Positions 10,852 to 20,005 of a stretch of 42,691 bases of DNA are shown here, piece by piece. The notes beneath the pieces were generated by a model, which had not been told where the DNA came from, ran no database searches, and saw only the letters and a list, made by a program, of their open reading frames with translations. Position 1 is the stretch's first letter. Each line of letters opens with the position of its first letter. Made by a program: the position numbers and the translations under genes. Source of the stretch: Marivivens sp. (GTDB lineage Bacteria; Pseudomonadota; Alphaproteobacteria; Rhodobacterales; Rhodobacteraceae); NCBI GenBank assembly GCA_017643845.1, contig JAEPMR010000022.1, positions 1 through 42,691 on the forward strand, written 5' to 3'.

Positions 10852-11883
10852 ATGACGACGTTAAAGGAACTCAGCAAGCATTTAGGTCTCTCGGTGACGC
10901 AAGTGAGCCGCGCGCTGAATGATCATGACGATGTGAGTAAGGCGACGAAAAAGCGTGTTCGTGAGGCAGCTAAGTCTCTGAATTATGAGCCTAATCTTGC
11001 CGCCAGGCGATTGGTTTCTGGCCGTTCCGGCATTGTCGGCCTGGTGTTTCCGCATATGCCGGAGCCATCGGATGCGTGGTACTTTACCCAGTTTGTCGCG
11101 GGGCTTTCGTCAGCTTTTTCCGAGCAAGGAAAGCAGTTCATGCTCAATATTCCGAAGAGCAGAGAGGACGGGCTTGCGGTGCATGACCAGCTGATCCGCA
11201 GTCGCTCGATCGACGGTTTTGTCGTGATTATTCCCACTGTTGATGATGCGCGGGTGAAGTTCCTGCGCGAAAAAGAGATACCGTTTGTTCTTCACGGGCA
11301 AACTATGGATGAGCCGGATTATCCTTTTTACGATATCGACAATGTGGCGGTGGGGTATGATCTGACGCGACATCTGATTGAGGCGGGCCACCGCGAGATC
11401 GCCTTTATCAACGGCGAAGCGCAAGCGTCATTTGTGCAGCGAAGATTCATCGGTCATGCTCGGGCGCTGTCCGAGGCCGGGCTGCCGGTACGGGAGCAAT
11501 TCCGAGTGTCCGGGGTGATGACTGAAGAGCTTGGGCTGTTGGAAACGATCCGGATGTTTCATGAGGAAGGGCCAAGCCCGACAGGAATAGTGGCGAGTAA
11601 CATGCGGATCGTAAAAGGAATTTTTTCTGCAGCAAAGGCGCTCGGCCTGTCTGTGCCCGCAGATATTTCCGTTGTTGCGCATGACGATTTGCTGCCGGAT
11701 TGTCCACCCGAAGATTTTCCGGTTGCGGTGACGCGGACCTACGCACCGCTCGAGCAGAGCTGGCAGCCATTGGCTCAGTTTTTGAGCGACACATTGCGGG
11801 GGGCGCCTCTGGAAGAGGTGCAGAAGATTGAGCCACATGTCTTTATCAAGGGCGCATCGGTCAGGGTGCTTTCAGGTAGCTGA
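10852..11883 (+). CDS. aglR: LacI-family repressor of the alpha-glucoside operon (AglR-like)
   Basis: A 343-aa regulator. Residues 1-46 are a LacI helix-turn-helix (TTLKELSKHLGLSVTQVSRAL) followed by the hinge helix around NLAARRLVSG. The rest is a periplasmic-binding-protein-like sugar-sensing domain (GIVGLVFPHMPE, DGFVVIIPTVDD, VVAHDDLLPD). It lies directly upstream of and parallel to the sugar transport operon, with matching palindromes before both, so it is very likely the local repressor, released by an alpha-glycoside or its product. No strong ribosome-binding site precedes ATG 10852, but the helix-turn-helix begins at once, which fixes the start. The aglR name is by context with rhizobial agl loci. 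Confidence 0.85.
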   Translation: MTTLKELSKHLGLSVTQVSRALNDHDDVSKATKKRVREAAKSLNYEPNLAARRLVSGRSGIVGLVFPHMPEPSDAWYFTQFVAGLSSAFSEQGKQFMLNIPKSREDGLAVHDQLIRSRSIDGFVVIIPTVDDARVKFLREKEIPFVLHGQTMDEPDYPFYDIDNVAVGYDLTRHLIEAGHREIAFINGEAQASFVQRRFIGHARALSEAGLPVREQFRVSGVMTEELGLLETIRMFHEEGPSPTGIVASNMRIVKGIFSAAKALGLSVPADISVVAHDDLLPDCPPEDFPVAVTRTYAPLEQSWQPLAQFLSDTLRGAPLEEVQKIEPHVFIKGASVRVLSGS

Positions 11884-11945
11884 TCGCAGGCGAATTTGCT
11901 CAAATTAAATTCTTGACCGGCGAAAACGGTTAGCGGTAACGTTTA

Positions 11946-11961
11946 ACCGAAACGTTTCGGT
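11946..11961. promoter_or_regulatory. Perfect LacI-type operator of the agl operon
   Basis: ACCGAAACGTTTCGGT is a perfect 16-bp palindrome with the central CG typical of LacI-family operators. A TATATT at 11961-11966 abuts it and is a plausible -10, so a bound repressor would cover the promoter. The binding-protein gene starts 66 bases downstream. Confidence 0.75.
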
Positions 11962-12027
11962 ATATTGATTCGGGACGTTTTCAGTCGTCGATCTGGGTCG
12001 GTGGCTGTGTGAAATTGGGAGGACAAT

Positions 12028-13299
12028 ATGAAAATGACCTGTAAATCCGCTCTGAAGCGGACGGTTGCCGCGACCGCTATCGCGACATTCGGCGCCTCTG
12101 CACTTTCGGCTGCTGAGATCACCTATGTGTCCGGAGCTGTGGGCAACGCGATTGAAGATTTCAAAACCATCGTCGCTCCGTGGGAAGAGGCAACCGGTCA
12201 CACTGTGACGCTGGTTCCGATGCCTGCATCCACCACCGACCAGTTCGGTCAGTACCGCCTCTGGCTTGCTGCTGGTAACGGCGATATCGATCTCTACCAG
12301 ACCGACGTGATCTGGGCGCCTCAGCTCGCTGATCACTTTGTTGACCTGTCTGATGTTGCGGGCGAGCTGATGGAGTCGCACTTCCCGTCCATCGTGGAAT
12401 CGCAGACCGTTGATGGCCGCCTCGTGGCGCTGCCGCTCTTCACCGATGCGCCGGCGCTCTACTACCGCAAAGACCTTCTGGAGAAGCACAACCAGCCGGT
12501 TCCGACAACTTGGGAGCAGCTGACCGAGGTTGCGCAGGCCGTTCAGGATGCTGAGCGCGCTGAAGGCAATGCAGACATCTGGGGCTTCGTCTGGCAGGGT
12601 AATGCCTACGAAGGCTTGACCTGTGATGCGCTCGAGTGGGTGAAGTCCTCCGGCGGTGGTCAGATCATCGAACCCGATGGCACGATCTCCATCAACAACC
12701 CGAACGCAATCGCAGCAATCGAGCTTGCCGCAACATGGCCGGGCACGATCTCCCCTGAAGGTGTTGTGTCCTATCAGGAAGAAGAAGCACGTGGCGTCTG
12801 GCAGACGGGTAACGCCGTGTTTATGCGCAACTGGCCCTATGCATACGGCCTCGGCAACAGCGACGACTCGGCTGTGAAGGGCCTGTTTGAAGTGACCACC
12901 CTGCCGACAGGCCAGGGCCACGACACATCCGCTGCAACGCTGGGCGGCTGGAACGTCGGTGTCTCCAAATACGGTGACAATCAGGAAGCCGCGATCAGCC
13001 TCGCGATGTACCTCGCAGGACCGGAAGCACAGAAGACCCGTTCGCTGATCGCGTCCAACCTGCCGACCATCGTCGACCTCTATGAGGACGAAGATATCGC
13101 ACGCGAACAGCCGATCATCCCGCAGTGGAAGGACGTGTTCCTTCAGGCAGTGCCGCGTCCGTCCGCACCGACTAAGCAGGACTATAACGAGGTTTCGACC
13201 CTGTTCTTCTCTGCTGTTCACAGCGTTCTGACCGGTGATGAAAGCGCAGCCGACGCGCTGGCTGATCTGGAAATGGATCTCGAAGACCTGCTGGAGTAA
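12028..13299 (+). CDS. aglE: Alpha-glucoside ABC transporter, periplasmic binding protein
   Basis: A 423-aa family-1 sugar-binding protein. A signal peptide is visible (Lys/Arg-rich start, hydrophobic stretch ATAIATFGASALSA, cleavage near residue 28 before AEITY). The mature part has the usual features LPLFTDAPALYYRKDLL and a Trp-rich ligand cleft (GFVWQGNAYEG, TLGGWNVGV). It captures sugar in the periplasm and delivers it to the two permeases encoded next. GGGAGGA lies before ATG 12028. It is the first gene of the operon and is followed by a strong hairpin, which fits the usual need for excess binding protein. The alpha-glucoside assignment rests on resemblance of the whole locus to aglEFGK and is not certain. 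Confidence 0.87.
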   Translation: MKMTCKSALKRTVAATAIATFGASALSAAEITYVSGAVGNAIEDFKTIVAPWEEATGHTVTLVPMPASTTDQFGQYRLWLAAGNGDIDLYQTDVIWAPQLADHFVDLSDVAGELMESHFPSIVESQTVDGRLVALPLFTDAPALYYRKDLLEKHNQPVPTTWEQLTEVAQAVQDAERAEGNADIWGFVWQGNAYEGLTCDALEWVKSSGGGQIIEPDGTISINNPNAIAAIELAATWPGTISPEGVVSYQEEEARGVWQTGNAVFMRNWPYAYGLGNSDDSAVKGLFEVTTLPTGQGHDTSAATLGGWNVGVSKYGDNQEAAISLAMYLAGPEAQKTRSLIASNLPTIVDLYEDEDIAREQPIIPQWKDVFLQAVPRPSAPTKQDYNEVSTLFFSAVHSVLTGDESAADALADLEMDLEDLLE

Positions 13300-13321
13300 T
13301 TCCTCCACTTTGAAAAAAATC

Positions 13322-13347
13322 GCGCCGGGCGGAGCTACGCCCGGCGC
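13322..13347 (+). other. Intercistronic hairpin between aglE and aglF
   Basis: A perfect 10-bp GC-rich stem (13322-13331 with 13338-13347) with a six-base loop, following an A-run and without a T-tract. Its position after a binding-protein gene suggests an mRNA 3'-end stabiliser or partial terminator that keeps aglE transcript above the permease transcripts. Confidence 0.7.
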
Positions 13348-13399
13348 CACAAGCGGCACTGTTTATGGTAAGGTGCCAAAAAACTGGTCGGGGGAAATC

Positions 13400-14380
13400 A
13401 TGTCATCCACAGATGTTGGAACGGCCCGGACTGCGCGGGGCAGGGAGCTAAACCTGCAACAACAGCGCGTTCGTGCGGCCTATATGTTCCTGATACCAAT
13501 GCTGGTGATGTTGGCCGTTGTCGCGGCTTGGCCGCTCTTCCGCTCGATCAGCTTTTCGTTCACCGATGCCTCGGCGAACACGATATTTAACGGACAATCT
13601 GAATGGATCGGCTTCGAGAACTACCTCGAACGGCGGGTCCGCTCGAATGGCGAGGTGCGCTGGCGCGGAATTCTTGCCGATGGCGATTGGTGGAACGCAG
13701 TTTGGAATACCGTGCGGTTCTCACTGATTTCGGTGTCGCTGGAAACATTCTTCGGCCTGCTCGTAGCGCTCGTGCTAAACGCTGAATTCAAGGGCCGCGG
13801 CCTCGTCCGCGCTGCAATTCTCATTCCGTGGGCAATCCCGACCGTAGTGTCGGCGCGGATGTGGGGTTGGATGCTCAATGACCAGTTCGGGATCATCAAC
13901 CATCTGATGATGTCCATTGGCTTAATAGATCAACCGATTGCGTGGACGGCGTCGTCTGATACGTCGATGATCGCAGTGTTGATCGTGGATGTATGGAAAA
14001 CCACGCCGTTTATGGCGCTGCTGATCCTTGCGGGCCTGCAACTCATCCCCCGCGACATGTACGAGGCTGCCAAGATCGACGGTGTGCATCCTGTGCGGGT
14101 GTTCTTCAAAATCACACTGCCGCTCTTGCGGCCGGCGATCATGGTGGCGGTGATCTTCCGCGCCCTCGATGCGCTGCGGATCTTTGATCTGATCTACCTG
14201 CTGACGCCTCAATCGGACGCGACGGTAACGATGTCTGTTCTCAGCTATCGGGAAATCCAACAGTTCGGTGACTATGGCGAAGGCTCGGCCATGTCGACGC
14301 TGCTGTTCTTCATCATTACGTTGTTTGTCTTGCTCTACATCAAGCTCGGCAAGGTGGATTTGAGCGGGGAGAAAAGCTGA
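13400..14380 (+). CDS. aglF: Alpha-glucoside ABC transporter permease
   Basis: A 326-aa inner-membrane permease of the MalF type. The first hydrophobic segment is AAYMFLIPMLVMLAVVAAWPLF, followed by about five more. The cytoplasmic EAA loop that docks on the ATPase is EAAKIDGVHPVRVFFKITLP. The frame stays open upstream to 13235, inside aglE, but ATG 13400 follows GGGGGAAATC at proper spacing and gives a normal N-terminus. The stop overlaps the next start by one base (TGATG), so translation is coupled. It forms the membrane channel with the next permease. Confidence 0.92.
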   Translation: MSSTDVGTARTARGRELNLQQQRVRAAYMFLIPMLVMLAVVAAWPLFRSISFSFTDASANTIFNGQSEWIGFENYLERRVRSNGEVRWRGILADGDWWNAVWNTVRFSLISVSLETFFGLLVALVLNAEFKGRGLVRAAILIPWAIPTVVSARMWGWMLNDQFGIINHLMMSIGLIDQPIAWTASSDTSMIAVLIVDVWKTTPFMALLILAGLQLIPRDMYEAAKIDGVHPVRVFFKITLPLLRPAIMVAVIFRALDALRIFDLIYLLTPQSDATVTMSVLSYREIQQFGDYGEGSAMSTLLFFIITLFVLLYIKLGKVDLSGEKS

Positions 14381-15210
14381 TGGAACGGACCCCTTTCTGG
14401 AACGTGATGTTCTACCTCGGCGTTCTGGTCATTGTCGTGATCGCGGTATTTCCCTTTTACTATGCGGTTCTGACAAGCTTCGAGACGGGAACAGCGATCT
14501 TCCGCCCAAACCTGTTGCCTGAGGCTTTCTCGATGAAGAACTATGATCAGGTGATGAACCAGCGTTCTTTCGGGCGCTCGGTGCTGAACTCGGTTTTCAT
14601 CGCCAGCACGACGGTCTGTTTTGCGCTGCTTCTGGCAGTGACGGCCTCCTATGCGCTGGCGCGGGTGCGCTTTCGTGGGCGTGGGTTGTTGCTGATGACG
14701 ATCCTCGGGGTGTCGATGTTCCCGCAGATCGCCGTTCTGTCTGGGCTTTATGAGCTGGTGAACTTCCTTGGCATTTACAACCGACCGTTTTCGCTGATCC
14801 TCAGCTACACGATCTTTACGTTGCCGTTCACGGTGTGGGTGCTGACGACTTTCATGCGTGAATTGCCGGTGGAGATCGAAGAAGCCGCCATTGTGGACGG
14901 CGCAACACCTTGGGTCATTATCACGAAGGTCTTTATGCCGCTGTTGTGGCCGGCGCTGGTAACGACAGGGCTGTTGGCTTTCATCGGGGCTTGGAACGAA
15001 TTCCTATTTGCGCTGACATTCACGATCTCCGAGACACAGCGAACAGTTCCAGTGGCAATTGCGCTTCTGTCCGGTGCCAGTGTTCAGGAAATTCCGTGGG
15101 GGCCGATTATGGCCGCGAGCGTAATGGTGACTGTGCCGCTGATTGTGCTGGTGCTCATCTTCCAAAGAAAAATCGTAGCAGGCCTCACCGCAGGCGGCGT
15201 CAAAGGCTGA
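14380..15210 (+). CDS. aglG: Alpha-glucoside ABC transporter permease
   Basis: A 276-aa inner-membrane permease of the MalG type. The N-terminal membrane anchor is [20 protein letters not shown], and further segments run through the protein. The ATPase-docking loop is [19 protein letters not shown], and the C-terminus ends [15 protein letters not shown], the standard end of MalG-type permeases. It is coupled to the preceding permease by a one-base overlap and sits 13 bases before the ATPase gene. Confidence 0.93.
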   Translation: MERTPFWNVMFYLGVLVIVVIAVFPFYYAVLTSFETGTAIFRPNLLPEAFSMKNYDQVMNQRSFGRSVLNSVFIASTTVCFALLLAVTASYALARVRFRGRGLLLMTILGVSMFPQIAVLSGLYELVNFLGIYNRPFSLILSYTIFTLPFTVWVLTTFMRELPVEIEEAAIVDGATPWVIITKVFMPLLWPALVTTGLLAFIGAWNEFLFALTFTISETQRTVPVAIALLSGASVQEIPWGPIMAASVMVTVPLIVLVLIFQRKIVAGLTAGGVKG

Positions 15211-15223
15211 CAGGAGCGACGAC

Positions 15224-16231
15224 ATGGCAAATATTGAACTCAAGGCCGTCCGCAAATCCTACGGGAATGTCGAGGTTATCAAAGGCATTGATCTGGAGAT
15301 CAAGAAGGGCGAATTCATGGTCTTCGTCGGCCCGTCCGGCTGCGGAAAGTCGACCCTACTGCGCCTGATTTCGGGATTGGAGCAGATCACCTCGGGCGAT
15401 CTGATGTTTGACGGCGAGTTGGTGAACAACGTGGTGCCCTCAAAGCGCGGCATTGCGATGGTTTTCCAAAGCTACGCGCTCTACCCGCATATGACTGTGT
15501 ACGACAACATGGCGTTTGGCATGCAACTCGCCAAAGCATCGAAGCAGGAGCAAGACGAGCGCGTGCGCAAGGCGGCCGAGCTGTTGCAGATCGACCATTT
15601 GCTCGACCGTTTGCCCAAGCAGCTCTCCGGTGGTCAGCGGCAGCGGGTGGCGATCGGTCGGGCGATTGTACGTGATCCGCGCGTGTTCCTCTTTGATGAG
15701 CCTTTGTCGAACCTTGATGCAGCGCTGCGGGTGCAGACACGACTGGAAATCGCGAAGCTGCACCACGATATGGAAGATGTGACGATGATCTACGTCACAC
15801 ACGATCAGGTCGAAGCGATGACGCTGGCTGATCGTATCTGTGTCTTGAGGGATGGTGTTGTGGAGCAGGTCGGCACCCCGGCGGAGCTCTATGACAGCCC
15901 GAATTCCATCTTTGTCGCGGGCTTTATCGGTTCGCCAAAGATGAACTTCCTAAAAGGTGCGTTTGCCGATGCCTACGGATGCACGACGCTTGGTATCCGT
16001 GCGGAGCATCTGGAAATCGTGGGCGAGGGCGAGGGGCCGTGGAAGGGCGAGATCGTCCATTCCGAAGACCTCGGTTCAGATCATTTCCTGTTCGTCGAAG
16101 TCGGGGCTGACGAGCCTGTGATAGTCCGCCAACCGGGAAAGATGTCCGGTGCACTGGGACGCACTGTTACCTTGAAGCCGAACGACGGACATTTGCATCG
16201 GTTCGGGTCAGACGAGAAGCCGATCCGCTAA
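15224..16231 (+). CDS. aglK: Sugar ABC transporter ATP-binding protein (MalK/UgpC type)
   Basis: A 335-aa ATPase driving the importer. Walker A is GPSGCGKST, the Q-loop [13 protein letters not shown], the signature LSGGQRQR, Walker [14 protein letters not shown], and the H-loop [12 protein letters not shown]. After residue 240 there is a shorter-than-usual TOBE-like regulatory domain. CAGGAG precedes ATG 15224. In rhizobial agl operons a GH13 glucosidase gene lies between permease and ATPase; here there is none, and a GH4 gene follows instead. Confidence 0.93.
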   Translation: MANIELKAVRKSYGNVEVIKGIDLEIKKGEFMVFVGPSGCGKSTLLRLISGLEQITSGDLMFDGELVNNVVPSKRGIAMVFQSYALYPHMTVYDNMAFGMQLAKASKQEQDERVRKAAELLQIDHLLDRLPKQLSGGQRQRVAIGRAIVRDPRVFLFDEPLSNLDAALRVQTRLEIAKLHHDMEDVTMIYVTHDQVEAMTLADRICVLRDGVVEQVGTPAELYDSPNSIFVAGFIGSPKMNFLKGAFADAYGCTTLGIRAEHLEIVGEGEGPWKGEIVHSEDLGSDHFLFVEVGADEPVIVRQPGKMSGALGRTVTLKPNDGHLHRFGSDEKPIR

Positions 16232-16258
16232 GAAAACCAAAGATTTAGTGAGACATCA

Positions 16259-16279
16259 TCCCGGGGCATTACCCCGGGA
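16259..16279 (+). other. GC-rich hairpin just upstream of the GH4 gene
   Basis: An 8-bp perfect stem, TCCCGGGG with CCCCGGGA, and a CATTA loop, ending four bases before the GAGGAG ribosome-binding site. No T-tract follows. It may stabilise the downstream message or modulate access to the ribosome-binding site. Confidence 0.6.
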
Positions 16280-16296
16280 GCAGAGGAGTTATGCCA

Positions 16297-17652
16297 ATGA
16301 CAAAGATTGTACTTGTAGGTGCCGGAAGCCTCCAGTTCGGGACGGGAATGCTTGGCGATATTTTCCAGTCGGACGTGCTGTCAGACGCGGAGATCGTGCT
16401 CAACGACATCAACGGTCGGGCGGCGGAGAAGACAGCCGATGTCGCGCGGAGTTTCATCTCTGATCACGGGCTTTCTCAGAGAATATCTGTAGAGGGCGAT
16501 CTGACAAAGGCGCTGAAGGGCGCGGATTTTGTCGTGATCTCGATAGAGGTGGGAGATCGTTTCAAGCTTTGGGATATGGATTGGCGGATCCCGCAGCAAT
16601 ACGGCATCCAGCAAGTCTATGGTGAGAACGGCGGACCGGGTGGTCTGTTCCACTCTCTGCGCATCATCCCTCCGATTTTGGAGATTTGCGGCGAGGTGAT
16701 GGAACATGCGCCGAATGCGACGGTGTTCAATTACTCGAACCCGATGAGCCGCATTACGACAACTGTGCATCGCGCCTATCCGGGGATCAAATTTATCGGG
16801 ATGTGCCATGAGATCGCCTCGCTCGAGCGCCATCTTCCCCCGCTGTTGGAGCAGCCGCGCGAGAATATTCGGTATCGCGCGGGCGGGTTGAACCATTTCT
16901 CGGTCATGACTGAGGTGCAGTATGTTGATAGCGGAAAGGATGCCTATGAGGATGTGCGTGCCAGGGCAGAGGGGTATTTCGGTGCGCAGCCGGGCTATTC
17001 CGAGATCCTGACGGCCTCACGCAAGACTGGGAAGGCGGTCGACACCGAGGGGTGGATGGACATTGATCTGAGCCACATCGAAGATGTGCGCCCATGGTCG
17101 GACCGATGGTTGTTCAAGGTGATACTAGACCGGTTCGGGATGTTGCCGATCACATATGACAGTCATTTTGGCGAGTATATCCAATGGGCGCATGATTGTT
17201 CCGATCATCGCGGGATTGTGGATTTCTACACGTATTATCGGAATTACCTCGGGAATATTACGCCGGTGATCAAGGCTAAGCTGCACGAGCGAGTGGTGCC
17301 TATCATGGAGGGGCTGATCACGGGCAATGCATATGAGGAGGCCGCAGTAAATATTCCCAATGATGGGTTCATCGCGGACCTGCCATCCTGGATCGCAGTG
17401 GAGGTGCCTGCGATGGTCGACGCAAACGGTGTGCATGGCATCTCTCTCGATATTCCGGCGGGGATCCGTGGCTTGCTGTGTAACCAGATCGGTATCCATA
17501 ACATGACGGCCGAGGCGATTTTGCAGAAGAAGAAATCGCTTGTCGTGGAGGCTTTGCTGGTCGATCCGGTCGTCACGGTCTCCAAGGGCGTGCCGGAGTT
17601 GGTGGATCACATGATCGCTGAACAGAGCCCGTGGCTGGATTACCTGCAGTAA
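16297..17652 (+). CDS. Glycoside hydrolase family 4 alpha-glucosidase/alpha-galactosidase
   Basis: A 451-aa cytoplasmic enzyme of the GH4 family, which cleaves glycosides by an NAD- and Mn-dependent oxidation/elimination route. The NAD-binding start is IVLVGAGSLQFG; other family motifs are YGENGGPGG, FNYSNPM, GMCHEI (the metal-binding Cys at about 170) and GGLNHF (the metal-binding His at about 200). Of two ATGs, 16297 is preferred: it lies eight bases after GAGGAG, whereas 16291 lies only two. As the last gene of the transport operon it would hydrolyse the imported sugar. The CHE motif does not by itself settle glucosidase versus galactosidase; the agl-like transporter favours alpha-glucosides. 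Confidence 0.87.
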   Translation: MTKIVLVGAGSLQFGTGMLGDIFQSDVLSDAEIVLNDINGRAAEKTADVARSFISDHGLSQRISVEGDLTKALKGADFVVISIEVGDRFKLWDMDWRIPQQYGIQQVYGENGGPGGLFHSLRIIPPILEICGEVMEHAPNATVFNYSNPMSRITTTVHRAYPGIKFIGMCHEIASLERHLPPLLEQPRENIRYRAGGLNHFSVMTEVQYVDSGKDAYEDVRARAEGYFGAQPGYSEILTASRKTGKAVDTEGWMDIDLSHIEDVRPWSDRWLFKVILDRFGMLPITYDSHFGEYIQWAHDCSDHRGIVDFYTYYRNYLGNITPVIKAKLHERVVPIMEGLITGNAYEEAAVNIPNDGFIADLPSWIAVEVPAMVDANGVHGISLDIPAGIRGLLCNQIGIHNMTAEAILQKKKSLVVEALLVDPVVTVSKGVPELVDHMIAEQSPWLDYLQ

Positions 17653-17685
17653 CGAGCGACTGACGACATCGAAGACGTTCGCTTG

Positions 17686-17714
17686 GCCGTGCCGGACATC
17701 CGGCGCGGCTTTTT
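17686..17714 (+). terminator. Rho-independent terminator of the agl operon
   Basis: A 10-bp stem with one G-U pair (17686-17695 with 17700-17709), an ACAT loop and a following TTTTT. It lies 33 bases after the GH4 stop, so the operon runs from aglE to here. Confidence 0.9.
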
Positions 17715-17774
17715 CACGATTTTTTCAAGGTTGTCTCATGACTTTTGGAGTGGCCTGCGGCAAAGTTTTCCGAG

Positions 17775-18764
17775 ATGACAGAGAAAATTGGGATATCTTT
17801 GGCCGCTTCGGTGATCGGCATCACGGCGAGCGCTGTTTGTGCCGACACATTGAATTGGCAGATGAACAGCCTCCTGCATCCCAACCTTTTTGGCGAGTCC
17901 GGTCGAATATTCGCCTCTGCTGTCATGGCGGAAAGTGGTGGTTCGCTCTCGATTGCAGTTGCCGATCAGATGGTTCTGGACGTCGATGCATTTGAAGCAT
18001 TGCGCATTGGTCTGGTCGATGCGGTATGGGGTTCGCCGGGGCATCATTATCGTGAAAACCCTTCGCTGATGTTTTTCGGTGGATTCCCATTTGGCCCGGA
18101 ACAGGCCGAGTTGAATAAATGGATGTCGGAGGGTGGGCAGGATATTCTGAATGAAATTTACGCTGAACATGGACTGCGAAGTATCGTGTGCGGCGCTCTT
18201 CCTATGGAGACCGGCGGTTGGATGCGGGCGCCCGTCACCACATTAACAGACCTGGATGGTCTCTCGATGAGAAGTTTCGGATACGGCGCTGCGACGCTCG
18301 AAGCGCTTGGGGTCATCACCTACACTCTTGCGGCGCGTGATATTCGGCCTGCTTTTGAGACGGGCGTGATTGCAGCCGCGGAATTTGCAATGCCGTCGAT
18401 CGATGCGGAACTCGAGCTGTGGGATTTGGCACCTCATCTTTACATGCCGGGGTGGCAACAGCCAGCGACCTCTCTTGAAGTGTTAATGGCTGAGACAACT
18501 TGGTTGTCACTTTCAACGGGCAAGAAACAGGCGCTCGAGGCTGGCTGTGAAGCCGTGCGCAACTGGACGCAAACGGTGGCGGTTGCGCGACAGGCTGAAG
18601 CCATAGCGCAATTCCAAGAACATGGGGTGATGCTGAGGCAGTGGCCCGAACCAGTGCTTTCGGAGCTTCGGGAGGCATGGATCGAGATCATCGCCCGCGA
18701 AGCCGAAATGGATCCTACTCTGGCACGCGCCTGGGGCACCTATCAGGCAAGTATTGGTAACTGA
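17775..18764 (+). CDS. TRAP transporter binding protein, DctP/TakP-like (orphan)
   Basis: A 329-aa exported binding protein. With ATG 17775 the N-terminus is a clean signal peptide (TEKIGISLAASVIGITASAVCA, split near residue 23 before DTLNWQM); the frame is open ten codons further to 17745, which would spoil the signal. The segment GGWMRAPVTTLTDLDGLSMRS, with its Arg, and the later YMPGWQQPA match the TakP branch that binds 2-oxo acids. The DctQ and DctM membrane subunits a TRAP importer needs are not next to it. It converges, with only a few bases between stops, on a membrane regulator gene, which may be functionally linked. The ligand is inferred only from family. Confidence 0.8.
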   Translation: MTEKIGISLAASVIGITASAVCADTLNWQMNSLLHPNLFGESGRIFASAVMAESGGSLSIAVADQMVLDVDAFEALRIGLVDAVWGSPGHHYRENPSLMFFGGFPFGPEQAELNKWMSEGGQDILNEIYAEHGLRSIVCGALPMETGGWMRAPVTTLTDLDGLSMRSFGYGAATLEALGVITYTLAARDIRPAFETGVIAAAEFAMPSIDAELELWDLAPHLYMPGWQQPATSLEVLMAETTWLSLSTGKKQALEAGCEAVRNWTQTVAVARQAEAIAQFQEHGVMLRQWPEPVLSELREAWIEIIAREAEMDPTLARAWGTYQASIGN

Positions 18765-18769
18765 CGGCG

Positions 18770-20005
18770 TTACTGTGGAAGGCCCGCGAGACTAAGGCCC
18801 GCGAGAATGACGTCTGTGCCGTTTCGGGCGCCAAGCTGCCGTTGGATTGATAGGGATATTTCATCGGCGGTTTGTTCAGGGCGGTCGGAAAGGGCGGCGT
18901 GCAATATCTGGCGCGCGTCGTCTATTCTGCCGGAGTGCGCGAGGCTCGCGGCCAAACTCCATCCAGCGTAGCGCCGCGCACCGGCAAAAGTTGCAGCGCC
19001 GTGTAGACGTCCGAACTCTTGGGCCGCATTGGCGGGTTTGCCTGCAAGCAGATAGGTGAGGCCTGCAATTTCGCGGTATCGGTCTGGTGGCGATCCAATG
19101 CGGGCGATCGCTTCCTCGATGACCGGAACCGCGTCACTTGCATGACCGTTTGCGGATAGCGCATCCGCGAGCATCGCGAGGCAGTCAGGGTTGTTCGGCG
19201 CTAATACCAATGCAGTCTGTGCCGCCGCCAGAGCGTCAACAGCGGAGCGCTCGTCCGCGTAGGGAGCATCAAGCCGGATTTCCGCGAGGATCAGATATGC
19301 GACTGGTGCGCCGCCGAGTTGGAATGCTCTCTCCAACGCGGAAAATGCTTGCTGTAGTTCTTTTCGCCCGCCGCCCCACTGATCAAATTGAACTTCGCGC
19401 CAATAGGTCAGAGCAAGATCCGCCCAGGCTGCGGAATCGTCTGGGTGCTGGGACAAACGATCCTGAACTAATTGGCGCTGCGCCTCATTTTCCGCTCGGT
19501 CTGTCCATTCGATCGGAGGTGTGAGCAAGGATTGCCGAATTTCGGCTTCGCTCACGGGGCGGTCTTCACCCGCGGTGGTAAATATGATCCCCAGGCCCGC
19601 AACGAGGACAATCGCAATTGCTGTTAAAAGCATTGCTTTCGTAACATTCCTTTGCTGAGCGGTTACCTGAGGCGTCAGGGACTTGCTGTCCCTATCGAGC
19701 ACGAAGCCTCGACGGGGGACGGTTCGTAATAATTTCGAACTGGGCGAGCCGAGTGCGCGGCGAATATCACTAATGCATTGGGAGAGGGATTCGTCCGAGA
19801 CCGCAACGTCCGGCCACACTAGGGATGCGAGATCGTCCTTGGAGACAAGCGTTCCGCGTTTTGCGTGCAGAACCGACAAGACTTGAAATGACTTTGGCCG
19901 AAGGTGCCGCGGATTGCCATGGCGGTCTTCGAGACGCCCCATGTCGGGGTTTAAAAAGGTTTCCCCAATTCGCTGTGCACTCGTTTCCATGCTGAATATC
20001 CGCAT
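18770..20005 (-). CDS. ToxR/CadC-like winged-helix membrane regulator with TPR region
   Basis: A 411-aa protein. Residues 17-104 form an OmpR/CadC-type winged helix (HLRPKSFQVLSVLHAKRG, DESLSQCISDIRRALG, and the wing LLRTVPRRGFVL). One membrane segment follows at 124-143 (AMLLTAIAIVLVAGLGIIF). The outer part is an alpha-helical TPR-like repeat region rich in Ala/Leu (WADLALTYWREVQF, LAMLADALSANGHASDAV). It would bind DNA in the cytoplasm while the helical part faces the periplasm. Two starts are possible, 20005 and 19990 (METSAQ). A TATAAT on this strand at 20023-20018 is so close that the later start may be the true one. Target genes are unknown; neighbours suggest the TRAP binding protein or the HExxH gene. 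Confidence 0.82.
   Translation of the reverse strand: MRIFSMETSAQRIGETFLNPDMGRLEDRHGNPRHLRPKSFQVLSVLHAKRGTLVSKDDLASLVWPDVAVSDESLSQCISDIRRALGSPSSKLLRTVPRRGFVLDRDSKSLTPQVTAQQRNVTKAMLLTAIAIVLVAGLGIIFTTAGEDRPVSEAEIRQSLLTPPIEWTDRAENEAQRQLVQDRLSQHPDDSAAWADLALTYWREVQFDQWGGGRKELQQAFSALERAFQLGGAPVAYLILAEIRLDAPYADERSAVDALAAAQTALVLAPNNPDCLAMLADALSANGHASDAVPVIEEAIARIGSPPDRYREIAGLTYLLAGKPANAAQEFGRLHGAATFAGARRYAGWSLAASLAHSGRIDDARQILHAALSDRPEQTADEISLSIQRQLGARNGTDVILAGLSLAGLPQ

Noticed and set aside
11905-13359. A 484-aa open frame on the minus strand
   Set aside because: Antisense to aglE, which has a signal peptide and operon context; no recognisable motif in the antisense translation.
13235-13399. N-terminal extension of the aglF permease (55 residues)
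   Set aside because: It overlaps the end of aglE and the intercistronic hairpin; ATG 13400 with GGGGGAAA upstream gives a normal permease start.
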